From: Aliiruegeria lutimaris
GTDB taxonomy: Bacteria; Pseudomonadota; Alphaproteobacteria; Rhodobacterales; Rhodobacteraceae
DNA: 64,000 bases
Direction: 5' to 3'
Assembly (NCBI RefSeq): GCF_900099935.1
Contig: NZ_FNEK01000004.1
Location: 1-64,000 of the forward strand
The first letter of the stretch is position 1, and each line of letters begins with the position of its first letter. The notes under the pieces were generated by a model that worked only from the letters and a program-made list of their open reading frames with translations, made no database searches and was not told where the DNA came from. This document shows positions 7,717 to 16,581 of the stretch, one piece after another. The position numbers and the translations under genes are program-made.

Positions 7717-8588
7717 AGGTCGGTTTTATTGGACTTGGAAATATGGGCGCGCCGATGGCGGCCAATCTGGCAGCGGCCGGACATGAAGTCGTCGGCTTCG
7801 ATCTTGTCGCCCCTTGCCCTGAAGGCGTGACGAAGGCCGCAAGCGCGATCGAAGCCGTTTCCGGCGCCGACGTGGTAGTGACCATGTTGCCCAACGGAGC
7901 AATTTTGCGCGCTGTGGCCGAGGAGATCCACCCCGCGATGGAGCCCGGCGCGGTACATCTCGATTGCTCCACGGTCGATGTCGAGAGCGCCCGCGCGGTG
8001 GCGGATGCCGCCAACGTGGCGGGGCTCGACGCGGTCGATGCGCCCGTCTCGGGCGGTGTCGGCGGCGCGGCGGCAGGCACGCTCACTTTCATGGCCGGCG
8101 GCACGCCAGAGGCCTTCGCCCGCGTCGCGCCCCTTTTCGACGTAATGGGGCAAAAGGCGGTGCATTGTGGCGAAGCCGGTGCCGGACAGGCGGCCAAGAT
8201 CTGCAACAACATGATCCTCGGCATCACCATGATCGGCACCTGCGAAGCTTTTGCGCTGGCCGACAAGCTGGGCCTCGACCGGCAGAAGATGTTCGACGTC
8301 GTCTCCACCTCCTCCGGCTATTCCTGGGTCATGAACGCCTATTGCCCCGCGCCGGGCGTCGGGCCGCAATCGCCCGCCGATAACGACTACCAGCCCGGAT
8401 TTGCCTCCGAATTGATGCTGAAAGACCTGCGCCTGAGCCAACAGGCCGCAGAGATGGCAGATGCAGACACCCCGCTGGGACAGGCCGCCACCGCGCTCTA
8501 TGCGGCTTTCGTGGAACAAGAGGACGGCGCGGGCAAGGATTTCTCGGCCATGCTGCCGCGCTTCGCACATCGCGCACGTGCGACGTAG
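7713..8588 (+). CDS. mmsB: 3-hydroxyisobutyrate dehydrogenase
   Basis: A 291-residue beta-hydroxyacid dehydrogenase that oxidises 3-hydroxyisobutyrate to methylmalonate semialdehyde, the substrate of MmsA encoded upstream. The N-terminal NAD(P) motif GFIGLGNMGAPMA (4-16), the DAPVSGGVGGAAAGTL substrate loop and GAGQAAKICNNM with the catalytic lysine are all present. It is the last gene of the ATGA-overlapping operon that starts at 5510. Confidence 0.93.
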   Translation: MKVGFIGLGNMGAPMAANLAAAGHEVVGFDLVAPCPEGVTKAASAIEAVSGADVVVTMLPNGAILRAVAEEIHPAMEPGAVHLDCSTVDVESARAVADAANVAGLDAVDAPVSGGVGGAAAGTLTFMAGGTPEAFARVAPLFDVMGQKAVHCGEAGAGQAAKICNNMILGITMIGTCEAFALADKLGLDRQKMFDVVSTSSGYSWVMNAYCPAPGVGPQSPADNDYQPGFASELMLKDLRLSQQAAEMADADTPLGQAATALYAAFVEQEDGAGKDFSAMLPRFAHRARAT

Positions 8589-8719
8589 CCCAACTAAGAC
8601 GGCTTGTCAGCATGCCTTGAAGGAGCGTCCTGCCAATTGCCCGGTGCCTTCACAGAGGTGCGAATTCTAGAGATATTCGAACTCATTCTCCGTTCGCGGG
8701 CGCGCTTTGCGCGCGTACG

Positions 8720-8830
8720 ATCCTGCGGATCGTGCCTCCGGCGGAAATATTTTCAGTCAGAAGAAGCTGTTGACGTCGCTCTTCCTTCTTCTGACCGGAA
8801 ATATCCCGGGGGCTTGGGGGCAGCGCCCCC
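8720..8830 (+). repeat. Dispersed palindromic intergenic element, copy 2
   Basis: It has the same head as the copy at 5267. The arms at 8747-8766 and 8785-8804 are complementary at 18 of 20 positions around an 18-base loop, so this copy would fold as a long hairpin. The tail differs (GGGGGCAGCGCCCCC). A GGGCGCGC/GCGCGCG run precedes it. It lies in the 438-bp gap 8589-9026 between mmsB and the AI-2E family gene; I see no gene or clear promoter in the rest of that gap. Confidence 0.8.
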
Positions 8831-9026
8831 AATCTCCGCTATCACCCCATTATCTTCCGATATTGCTTTGTTCGAGGGCTCACCAGGAGCACCTCGAGGA
8901 GCATCCTTGCCCATGCCGGACCGTCTCTTCCCCCTATTCTAGGTCTGATTAGCCTGCGCCCGGCATCCACCGGGGCTTCTTCTGCCATGCATTTCGAACT
9001 ACGCTCGCGGCAACGCCGGAGGCCGT

Positions 9027-10130
9027 ATGCCCGAACCCGCAAACAGACCGACCTTTCTCAGTCCGGACACGCTCCGCTGGTCGGCCCTGATCCTGGTGAC
9101 TGTTCTGATCACGCTGATGTTCTTCGGCATGATAAGATCCTTCCTGATCTCGCTCGTCATGGCGGCGATCGTTGCGGAACTGTCCCGCCCACTCTACCGG
9201 CGCATTCGCTCGGGCCTCTGGGGCCGGCGCAACCTGGCAGCCGCCGTGACCGTTCTGCTGGTCATCGTGCTGGTGATCATCCCGGTCGTTTTCATCGCCT
9301 CCGTGGCGGCCGAACAGGCATTTGCCCTCTCCCGTTCCATCGTCAATATCGTCAACACGGTGACCGAAAACGCGGCCAGCGTTACAATCCCCGACTGGGT
9401 GCCCTACCAGGACAGCCTCGACGAGCTCGGTCCCGAGATTGCCAACAAGATCGCCGACCTCGTTACCGCGCTCGCCCGCTTTACGGTGAGCACGCTCTCC
9501 CAGCTGACGCGAGGCACGGCGCTGTTCTTTCTCGACACCTTCATCTTCCTCTACGCGCTGTTCTTCTTCCTGCAGATGGAAACGCCGGTAATGAAACAGA
9601 TCCTGCGCTTCACCGGCCTGACGCCGACCATGCAGCGCAAGATCGCGGATCGCGCCGTTTCGGTCAGCCGCGCCACGATCAAGGGCACGTTGGTAATCGG
9701 GGTGGTCCAGGGCGTTCTGGGCGGAATCGGCTTCTACCTTGCCGGCATCCAGGGGCCTACCTTCTGGGGCGTGGTCATGGGCATCCTCTCGATCATTCCC
9801 GGCATCGGGCCGAGCCTCGTGCTGGCGATAGGCGTGATCTATCTCGCGGCCATCGGCCATACCGGCGCCGCCATCGGGCTTGGCCTCTGGGCCGGGCTGG
9901 TGGTGACCACGATCGACAATATCCTGCGCCCCATCCTCGTCGGACGCGACACACAGATGCATGACATCCTGATTCTCGTCAGCACCTTCGGGGGGCTGGG
10001 CATGTTCGGTGCGGTGGGGTTGATCCTCGGCCCGGTGGTGGCGGGTCTTTTCGTGACAATCTGGACCACCCTTTCCGAGTCCATGCTGACCCCACAAGAG
10101 AGCGAGGAAGACCGCTCTGCAAACACCTGA
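9027..10130 (+). CDS. AI-2E family (PerM/YdiK-type) membrane transporter
   Basis: A 367-residue polytopic protein with paired helices at about 18-55 and 65-90, a periplasmic stretch to about 160, and a helix cluster from 160 to 340 that includes the family-typical IIPGIGPSLVLAIGVIYLA segment and a DNILRPILVGRD motif. Some members export autoinducer-2 or act as Na+/H+ antiporters; the substrate cannot be read from sequence. It stands alone, with its C-terminus facing the tat operon. Confidence 0.85.
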   Translation: MPEPANRPTFLSPDTLRWSALILVTVLITLMFFGMIRSFLISLVMAAIVAELSRPLYRRIRSGLWGRRNLAAAVTVLLVIVLVIIPVVFIASVAAEQAFALSRSIVNIVNTVTENAASVTIPDWVPYQDSLDELGPEIANKIADLVTALARFTVSTLSQLTRGTALFFLDTFIFLYALFFFLQMETPVMKQILRFTGLTPTMQRKIADRAVSVSRATIKGTLVIGVVQGVLGGIGFYLAGIQGPTFWGVVMGILSIIPGIGPSLVLAIGVIYLAAIGHTGAAIGLGLWAGLVVTTIDNILRPILVGRDTQMHDILILVSTFGGLGMFGAVGLILGPVVAGLFVTIWTTLSESMLTPQESEEDRSANT

Positions 10131-10482
10131 GTCCGCCGCAGCCCTGACGCAGCCGCCAGAAATCAGAATGCAGCTTGCAGCCGCGCCCCGTGCCGGCGAA
10201 ATGTCCCACGCCGCGCCAGCGGCGCCACCGCCGCTCGGGCTCTGCCCGGCGGCAGTCCTTCGGATTCGCTTGTCAGGGAAGGTTTTCCACCAAACCACCT
10301 GGGAAAATACCCAGAACTACGCAATTCCATTTCAAATTCTTTCCCCGCGCCGCAAGAAAAATTCACTTCTTTGACGCGTTTGGGGCTTTGCTCTCCCCTC
10401 CGAAACCCATAAGTAAATCCAGAAGCGGAACGTTTGCGACAGCCGGACCCGTTGCCGTGGTCCGCAGTCAAGGAGAAAAGGA
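10131..10482. other. Gene-free spacer before tatA
   Basis: The 352-bp stretch holds the two-hairpin element at 10213-10253 and then an AT-richer part (about 10280-10420), where a promoter of the tat operon should lie. I could not pick a convincing -35/-10 pair. No coding frame has a ribosome site or a recognisable product. Confidence 0.5.
10213..10253 (+). repeat. Two-hairpin element (family B), copy 1
   Basis: GCGCC-AGC-GGCGC (10213-10225), a CACC spacer, then GCCGC-t-CGGGC-TCT-GCCCG-GCGGC (10230-10253). The same layout, with a matched base change in the second stem, occurs at 19900-19943. Confidence 0.55.
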
Positions 10483-10725
10483 ATGCTGAACAATATCGGC
10501 CCCATGGGCCTCCTGCTGATCGCCGTGGTCGTCATCGTGCTCTTCGGCCGGGGCAAGGTCTCCTCGCTGATGGGCGAGGTTGGCAAGGGCATCACTGCCT
10601 TCAAGAAGGGCGTGAGCGAGGGCAAGGAAGAGATCGAAAAGGAAAAGGCCGAGGCCGCGCTCGACGTGACGCCGGAGTCCCTGGACGCAGCCCCCGAAGA
10701 GACCGCCGAGAAAGACAAGGCCTGA
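10483..10725 (+). CDS. tatA: Sec-independent protein translocase TatA
   Basis: An 80-residue protein. A short N-terminal helix (about 5-20) is followed by the FGRGK hinge and an amphipathic helix (SSLMGEVGKGITAFKKGV), then an acidic tail. It oligomerises to form the Tat pore. GGAGAAAAGG precedes the ATG. First gene of tatABC. Two L,D-transpeptidases elsewhere in this window (27766 and 32304) carry twin-arginine signals and are likely clients. Confidence 0.95.
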   Translation: MLNNIGPMGLLLIAVVVIVLFGRGKVSSLMGEVGKGITAFKKGVSEGKEEIEKEKAEAALDVTPESLDAAPEETAEKDKA

Positions 10726-10770
10726 CACGGGCCCTGCCGGGCACGGGAATGCAAACGAGGCTGACAGGCG

Positions 10771-11265
10771 ATGCTTGATCTCGGATGGACCGAACTGCTG
10801 TTGATCGGCATCGTGGCGCTGATCGTGGTGGGCCCGAAGGACCTGCCGGTGATGTTCCGCACGCTGGGCAAGTTCACCGCGCGATTGCGCGCGATGGCGC
10901 GCGATTTCACCCGCGCGATGGAGGATGCCGCCGACGAGGCTGGGGTCAAGGATATCGCCAAGGATCTCAAGAAGGCGACCAATCCGAAATCCATGGGGCT
11001 GGACGCGCTGAAAGATGCCGCTGATCTCGACTTCGACCCATTCGGAGAGGATGACGAGGTTGCCGACGAGGCCGCGACCAAACCTGCCCGTGGCCCCGAA
11101 ACCGCGAAACTGACTGAGGAACGCGCCGAGGCCGCCCGCAAGATCCGCGAAAGTGCTGCCGCCAAGGCCACCGCGCGGCTCGAAGCCGAGGCCGCCGCCC
11201 GCGCAGAGGCCGAAGCTGCCCAGGCACCCGCCAAGGCGCCTGAGGCCGACACCCCCAAGGCATGA
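10771..11265 (+). CDS. tatB: Sec-independent protein translocase TatB
   Basis: A 164-residue protein with the TatB start MLDLGWTELLLIGIVALIVVG (conserved Glu8), the GPKDLP hinge and a long amphipathic helix (about 25-65). The tail from about 100 is Ala/Glu/Lys-rich and of low complexity. TatB works with TatC in signal-peptide recognition. It lies 45 bp after tatA and 10 bp before tatC. Confidence 0.95.
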   Translation: MLDLGWTELLLIGIVALIVVGPKDLPVMFRTLGKFTARLRAMARDFTRAMEDAADEAGVKDIAKDLKKATNPKSMGLDALKDAADLDFDPFGEDDEVADEAATKPARGPETAKLTEERAEAARKIRESAAAKATARLEAEAAARAEAEAAQAPAKAPEADTPKA

Positions 11266-11275
11266 GCTGAACCGC

Positions 11276-12172
11276 ATGAGCGACCGTCCCGAAGAAGACG
11301 ACATCGAAGATAGTTCCGCCCCGCTGATCGAGCATCTGGCGGAATTGCGCACGCGGTTGATCCACTCTGTGCTGGCCTTCACCGTGGCGATGATCCTGTG
11401 CTTCACCGTGGCCCAGCCGATCCTCAATTTCCTCGTCGAGCCGATCGCCCAGATCCTGCGCGCCCGCGGTGAGAACCCGCAGCTAATCTTCACCGCTCCG
11501 CAGGAGAAATTCTTCGTCCTGATCCGGATCTCGATGATCTTCGGTCTCGCGCTCTCCTTCCCCTATATCGGCTACCAGCTCTGGCGTTTCGTCGCGCCCG
11601 GCCTCTACAAGTCCGAAAAGAACGCCTTCCTGCCCTTCCTGATCTCTTCGCCGCTGCTGTTCATGTGCGGCGCGGCCTTCGCGCATTTTGTCGTCACCCC
11701 GCTGGCGATGAACTTCTTCATCGGCTTCTCCGACGCGATCCCGGCCCTCGCAGCCATGCTGAGCGGCGAGAATATCCCGGAGAACGTGCAGGACGCAGAG
11801 CTGCGCACGGTGTTTCTCGGCTCTGTACGCGAGAGCCTCGACCTGTCCTTGAAATTCATCATCGCTTTTGGCCTGTGCTTCCAGCTGCCCGTGCTGCTGA
11901 CGCTGATGGGCAAGGCCGGGCTGGTCTCGGCCGAGGGCCTGCGCAACGTGCGCAAATATGCCATTGTCGGCATACTGACGCTGGCCGCGCTGGTCACCCC
12001 GCCGGACGTGGTGACACAGATCATTCTCTTCACCGTCGTCTACGCGCTCTACGAGATCTCGATTTTCCTCGTCACCCGGGTCGAGAAGAAGCGCAACGAG
12101 GAGCTTCGCAAGATGGGCCTGCTCGATGAAGACGAGTTCGACGACGACGAGGAAAACAAAGAGACGGCCTGA
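11276..12172 (+). CDS. tatC: Sec-independent protein translocase TatC
   Basis: A 298-residue protein with six membrane helices and the LIEHLAELRTRLI entry motif (about 16-28), whose Glu contacts the twin-arginine signal. PFxxYQLWRFVAPGLY and the FxxPVLL region are also typical. The start at 11276 lies 10 bp after tatB; the longer frame upstream overlaps tatB and is not used. The acidic C-terminus is DEDEFDDDEE. The stop overlaps the next start by one base (TGATG). Confidence 0.95.
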   Translation: MSDRPEEDDIEDSSAPLIEHLAELRTRLIHSVLAFTVAMILCFTVAQPILNFLVEPIAQILRARGENPQLIFTAPQEKFFVLIRISMIFGLALSFPYIGYQLWRFVAPGLYKSEKNAFLPFLISSPLLFMCGAAFAHFVVTPLAMNFFIGFSDAIPALAAMLSGENIPENVQDAELRTVFLGSVRESLDLSLKFIIAFGLCFQLPVLLTLMGKAGLVSAEGLRNVRKYAIVGILTLAALVTPPDVVTQIILFTVVYALYEISIFLVTRVEKKRNEELRKMGLLDEDEFDDDEENKETA

Positions 12173-13020
12173 TGGATTTCACCGCCGAGGAACTCGACCG
12201 TATCGCCGCGGCGCTGGAACGCATCGCCCCGCCACCTGCCGCCACGCCGAATTTCGCGGCTGCCGAGGCCTTTGTCTGGCACACCGCGCCCGACCGGCTG
12301 GCGCCCGTGGCCGAGGTGAGCCGGGTGGACCTGTCGCTTCTGATCGGCATCGAACGCGCCCGTGACATCCTGTTGGAAAACACGCGCCAGTTCGCCCGTG
12401 GCCTGCCCGCGAACAACGCCCTGCTCTGGGGCGCGCGCGGCATGGGAAAATCGAGCCTTGTGAAGGCGGTACACGCCGAAATTCGTGCGGAAGGCAAAGA
12501 TCTGAAGATCGTGGAATTGCAGCGCGAGGACCTGCCGACGCTGCAACGGCTGCTGACGCTGCTGCGCTCGGCGCCAAACACACGCTTCCTGCTGTTCTGC
12601 GACGACCTCTCCTTCAGCCATGACGACCAACACTACAAGTCGCTCAAGGCGGTGCTGGATGGCGGCATCGAGGGTCGGCCGGAGAACGTGCTCTTCTACG
12701 CCACCTCCAACCGCCGCCACCTGATGCCGCGCGACATGATCGAGAACGAGCGCAGCTCGGCCATCAACCCGTCGGAGGCGGTCGAGGAAAAGGTTTCGCT
12801 CAGCGACCGTTTCGGTCTCTGGCTGGGTTTCCATCCCTGTTCGCAGGACGAGTATCTCGACATGATCCGGGGATATTGCGCCGCCTACAGGCTCAGGATT
12901 GCCGATGAAACGCTGCGCGCCGAGGCCATCGAATGGCAGGCGACGCGCGGCTCGCGGTCCGGCCGGGTGGCGTGGCAGTTCTTCGTCGATCTTGCCGGGC
13001 GGCACGGCGTCAGGATCTGA
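12172..13020 (+). CDS. DUF815-family AAA ATPase
   Basis: A 282-residue P-loop ATPase with Walker A GARGMGKS (residues 87-94) and Walker B LLFCDDLSF (about 142-150), of the DUF815 group. An N-terminal acidic/alanine-rich helix precedes it. The family has no assigned role. The start is fused to the tatC stop by one base, so it is translated with the Tat operon, and this tatC-DUF815 pairing is common in Rhodobacteraceae. Its 3' end overlaps the gene on the other strand by 11 bp. Confidence 0.85.
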   Translation: MDFTAEELDRIAAALERIAPPPAATPNFAAAEAFVWHTAPDRLAPVAEVSRVDLSLLIGIERARDILLENTRQFARGLPANNALLWGARGMGKSSLVKAVHAEIRAEGKDLKIVELQREDLPTLQRLLTLLRSAPNTRFLLFCDDLSFSHDDQHYKSLKAVLDGGIEGRPENVLFYATSNRRHLMPRDMIENERSSAINPSEAVEEKVSLSDRFGLWLGFHPCSQDEYLDMIRGYCAAYRLRIADETLRAEAIEWQATRGSRSGRVAWQFFVDLAGRHGVRI

Positions 13021-13747
13021 CGCCCGCCCGCATCGCGTCGTAGGCATCCCGCCAGGCGCCGTCGATCGCATCGATCCGGTCCGGATCGAACCTCTCCGCC
13101 TGCTCCCAATAGCGCCCCGAGGGCACGTTGTAGTCTGCTTCCCGCTCCAACCGTTCGGCCGTAGCCGGGGCGGCCTCGGGAAACGCGGGCAGATCGACCT
13201 GTCCCAGCTCGGACAGAGTCGTGCGCGGGAAGACCAGCCGGCTTTCGTCCTGCGAGAGGTTCACGCAGGCGCATCCCTGCCCGGCCGCCTTGAACCAGAG
13301 CCGCGCCGCCTTCGCCTCCAGTGAACGCAACGTCGGGTCCGCCCGCAGCGGGTCGGCGGTGCCGCTGCCGTAGAAATGCGTCTTGCCCGTCGCCGGATAC
13401 ACCATGTCACAGCCGACGAAGGCCAGCACGCGCGGGCGCAGGCAATCCAGCGCCCAGTAACCGGCGGTAAAGGCCATCGTGCCACCGGCATAGAACACGC
13501 CGCCGAAACGGTTATTCGACGGTACATATTCGCGGTAGAGCACCGTTTCCTGCCCCGGGCGCCGCGTTTCCGGCCCACGTTCGGGTGGAAAATCTTCGGG
13601 GTGGATGTGATGGGTCCAGTCCGGGCGGATCTGCCAGGCATTGTTGATCGCCACCACCGCATCGAAAGGATGCGCGGCCCAGTCGCGCGTAACCAGTGCG
13701 CCCGGGCCACTGCCCATGATCAGGACAAGATCGCGCGCCGCATTCAT
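13010..13747 (-). CDS. Uncharacterised Rossmann-like protein (possibly glycan-modifying)
   Basis: A 245-residue soluble protein that I do not recognise with certainty. It starts LVLIMGSGPGALVTRDW, continues with DAVVAINNAW and a FVGCDMVYP...THFYGSG.ADPLRADPTL block. That layout resembles DUF115-like and some bacterial glycosyltransferase-like proteins, but no catalytic motif is clear. I chose the ATG at 13747 (MNAARD); there is no strong ribosome site, and a TTG at 13774 directly after the upstream stop is possible. It lies downstream of the surE-pcm-lytM genes and overlaps the DUF815 gene tail to tail. Confidence 0.6.
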   Translation of the reverse strand: MNAARDLVLIMGSGPGALVTRDWAAHPFDAVVAINNAWQIRPDWTHHIHPEDFPPERGPETRRPGQETVLYREYVPSNNRFGGVFYAGGTMAFTAGYWALDCLRPRVLAFVGCDMVYPATGKTHFYGSGTADPLRADPTLRSLEAKAARLWFKAAGQGCACVNLSQDESRLVFPRTTLSELGQVDLPAFPEAAPATAERLEREADYNVPSGRYWEQAERFDPDRIDAIDGAWRDAYDAMRAGVRS

Positions 13748-13774
13748 GGTGTCGAGAACCGCACGCCGGGGCAA

Positions 13775-14926
13775 TTACTTGAGATAGTCGGACGGATCGA
13801 CAGCCTCGACACCATCGCGCACCTCGAAATGCAGATAGGGGTTGTCGGACGCGCGCACCGTGGCAATGACCTGCCCGCGCGAGACGCTCTGGCCTTTCTG
13901 GACCTTGAGGTTGTCGACATTGGCATAGACCGTCAGCAGCCCGCCCTCGTGGCGCAGCACGAGGATCGGCACTTGGTCGGTATCCTCGGTGATCGCGGCC
14001 ACGGTGCCGGCAGCGGCGGCGGAGACACTCGCGCCTCGAGAGGCGGAGATGTCGATTCCGTCATTCTTGCCCTTGCGGAAGTCGCGCACGATAGAGCCCT
14101 GGACCGGCATACTCATGCGGGCGCTGTTGGAGGCCGCGACGGTCGCATCGGCGCCCAGATCGGGCGATTCCGGCACGCCTGACGCCTCGCCCGTATCGGT
14201 GGCGAGCGGCACGGTATCTTCGTCGGGAAGCGGCTCGGAGGCGCTCGGCGGCGTGGGCGTCGGGCTGCCTTCGCCGGGCTCGGTGGTCGAGGTTTCGGTC
14301 TCGGGGCTCGCGGGCTGGGCCACCACCACCGGGATCAGCAGGTACTGGCCCTGGCGCACGGAGAGGTCCGGGCCGAGCCCGTTCCAGTCGGCGATGGATT
14401 TGGCGGAAACGCCGTAGAGGCGCGCGATGGAATAGGCCGTCTCGCCGGCCTCGACCTTGTGGCGCACCGGCTCCTCGCCGACCTGGGTCGAGATGGTGCC
14501 CGCGGCGGGTGCGGCGGCAGGAGACGCGCGGTTGATGGCATCGCCCGCAAGCGTCGCGATATCGACGCCGCCGGTTGCCGGCAACGATGTGCTTTCGGCG
14601 ACGCGGCGCGGCAAGGCCAGCACCTCGCCCTCGTTGAGCACGGCATCGACGGGTATGCCGTTGTAACGGGCCAGATCGTCGGCCGACATGCCGATCCGCC
14701 CGGCGACCTCCGCCGGGGTATCGCCACGGCGTGCCAGGGCCACCTGGTAGCTGGGATAGGAAATGACCCCGCGTGCGTCGGGCTGCGGTTTCGGCGCGGT
14801 CACCGGCTGCAGGGCCGAGGTTGTGTCGAACCCCTGGCCGAGATCCCGCATATCCAGATCCAACCCGGTCGTATCACAGGCTGCCAGCACCAATGCACTC
14901 GCACAAAGGGTCATGAAGGTCCGCAT
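13775..14926 (-). CDS. NlpD-like lipoprotein: two LysM domains plus degenerate M23 (LytM) domain
   Basis: A 383-residue protein with a lipoprotein signal (cysteine in VLAACDT, about residue 17). One LysM is near 47-100 and a second near 138-184, then a Pro/Ser/Glu-rich linker and a C-terminal LytM domain (about 290-383). The Zn ligands of active M23 peptidases look changed: NDGID in place of HxGID, and YANVD in place of YAHxS; LHFEV is kept. This matches NlpD/EnvC-type factors that activate cell-wall amidases rather than cutting peptidoglycan. The order surE-pcm-this gene is the same as surE-pcm-nlpD in E. coli. The start is at 14926, with AGGAG ten bases upstream. Confidence 0.85.
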   Translation of the reverse strand: MRTFMTLCASALVLAACDTTGLDLDMRDLGQGFDTTSALQPVTAPKPQPDARGVISYPSYQVALARRGDTPAEVAGRIGMSADDLARYNGIPVDAVLNEGEVLALPRRVAESTSLPATGGVDIATLAGDAINRASPAAAPAAGTISTQVGEEPVRHKVEAGETAYSIARLYGVSAKSIADWNGLGPDLSVRQGQYLLIPVVVAQPASPETETSTTEPGEGSPTPTPPSASEPLPDEDTVPLATDTGEASGVPESPDLGADATVAASNSARMSMPVQGSIVRDFRKGKNDGIDISASRGASVSAAAAGTVAAITEDTDQVPILVLRHEGGLLTVYANVDNLKVQKGQSVSRGQVIATVRASDNPYLHFEVRDGVEAVDPSDYLK

Positions 14927-15012
14927 CTGCTCTGGCTCCTCGTATGCCGGGCCCTCTTCACGGAGCCTCCGGGACAATCTGGGTGGCGGCCAAACCCGGC
15001 CGCCGGAAACAT

Positions 15013-15654
15013 TCACTCTCGCCCGAGGCCTTCCAGCAAGGGCACGAAACGGACCTTGAGAAGCTCGTCATAGTCCAACCCCTCCTCCGTTCGCCGCACC
15101 CGGATCAGGCTCTGCACGGCGTCGGACTGGCCCACGGGCAGGACCATGATACCGCCGATCCGCAGCTGCGCCAAGAGCGGCCCCGGCGGGTCTTCGGCGG
15201 CAGCGGTCACAATAATACGATCAAAAGGCGCGTGTTCGGGCAATCCGTGGCTGCCATCGGCGCAGAAGGTGATGATATTGGTCAGCCCGAGTTGGTCGAA
15301 CAGCCCCTGCGCCTGCTGGGTCAGCCGCTTGAAACGGTCCACGGTATAGACCCGTCGGGCAAGCTGCGACAGGATCGCGGCCTGGTAGCCCGAGCCGGTG
15401 CCCAGTTCCAGCACCTTGTCGCGCGGGCCGACTTCGAGAGCCTGGGTCATGATCCCCACCACGGAGGGCTGGGAAATGGTCTGCCCGCAGATGATCGGCA
15501 ACGGCGTGTCGTCATAGGCGCGATCGGCAAAGATCCCCTGCACGAAGAGCCCGCGGTCGACCTTCTCCATCGCCGTCAGCACGGCCTTGTCCGTTACGCC
15601 CTTGGATCTGAGCGCGAAGAGCAGGCGCATCTTCTGTTCGGCGGTCCAACTCAT
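15013..15654 (-). CDS. pcm: Protein-L-isoaspartate O-methyltransferase
   Basis: A 213-residue SAM-dependent enzyme that repairs isoaspartyl residues in damaged proteins. It shows [28 protein letters not shown] (SAM loop, about 79-93) and the DRIIVTAA strand. The start codon overlaps the surE stop (ATGA at 15651-15654), so the two are co-translated. Length is normal. Confidence 0.95.
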   Translation of the reverse strand: MSWTAEQKMRLLFALRSKGVTDKAVLTAMEKVDRGLFVQGIFADRAYDDTPLPIICGQTISQPSVVGIMTQALEVGPRDKVLELGTGSGYQAAILSQLARRVYTVDRFKRLTQQAQGLFDQLGLTNIITFCADGSHGLPEHAPFDRIIVTAAAEDPPGPLLAQLRIGGIMVLPVGQSDAVQSLIRVRRTEEGLDYDELLKVRFVPLLEGLGRE

Positions 15655-16439
15655 TCCAGCACGGCCTTCAGCCCTGCGAGCTGGTCATGTGCCGTCAGGT
15701 CCGCCCGCATCGGCGTGATCGAGATATAGCCGTCGATATTGGCCTGCACATCGGTGCCCGGCCCGGTGGCTACGTCCTGCTTCGCGCCCTCGACCCACAG
15801 GAAACGCCGCCCGTTGGGTGCGCGGGTCGGCTTGACGGAGAAACGCGTGCCGGGCCGGAAGCCCTGGGCGGTGACGGCGCGCCCCTTGACCTCGGCGGCC
15901 GGCAAGGGCGGGAAATTGACCGAGTAGAAGGTGCAGTAACCGCCCTTGTCGCCCCAGTCGCCCTTTTGCAGAAGGTCGCGGACAAGGGCTGCGCCATGCA
16001 CGGTGGCGGCTTCGTATTCATCCTCCAGCTCAACATTGCCGGGGCCGTAGAACTGCGACAGCGCAATTGCCGGCAGACCCTGCAAGGCGGCTTCCATTGC
16101 GCCGCCCACGGTACCGGAATAGAGCGTGTTCTCGCCCGAGTTGTTGCCCCGGTTGACGCCGGAAAGAATCAGGTCCGGCTTGCCATCCGTCATCACGTCA
16201 TAGATCCCGGCCAGCACGCAATCGGCGGGGCTGCCCTCGGCGGCGTAGCGGCGCTCGCCCAGCTTGGCGATCATCGTGGGGTGGGTGTAGCTGATGCAAT
16301 GGCCGACGCCGGATTGCTCGAAAGCGGGCGCGACAGTCCAGACTTCCCCCTCGGCCCCCGCGACCTCATGCGCGATCTTGTAGAGCACATCGAGCCCGGC
16401 CGCGTTGATTCCGTCGTCGTTGGTGATGAGAATGCGCAT
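15651..16439 (-). CDS. surE: 5'/3'-nucleotidase SurE
   Basis: A 262-residue metal-dependent nucleotide phosphatase. [12 protein letters not shown] carries the metal-binding Asp8-Asp9, and [25 protein letters not shown] carries the Asn/Ser ligands. It heads the surE-pcm-nlpD-like operon. A GCGGGGC/GCCCCGC pair lies just upstream (about 16499-16521). Confidence 0.95.
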   Translation of the reverse strand: MRILITNDDGINAAGLDVLYKIAHEVAGAEGEVWTVAPAFEQSGVGHCISYTHPTMIAKLGERRYAAEGSPADCVLAGIYDVMTDGKPDLILSGVNRGNNSGENTLYSGTVGGAMEAALQGLPAIALSQFYGPGNVELEDEYEAATVHGAALVRDLLQKGDWGDKGGYCTFYSVNFPPLPAAEVKGRAVTAQGFRPGTRFSVKPTRAPNGRRFLWVEGAKQDVATGPGTDVQANIDGYISITPMRADLTAHDQLAGLKAVLE

Positions 16440-16581
16440 GAACCGCCCTCGATTATTCTGTTTTCTGCTTTAGAGCGGCACGCAGGCAGGAGCAAGCTGC
16501 GGGGCATGGGAAAGCCCCGCGCACGCTGCGTCGGTGCGGGAGTGTTGCCGTTGCGCTTTTTTGCAAGGCGCAAGGGCGCGG

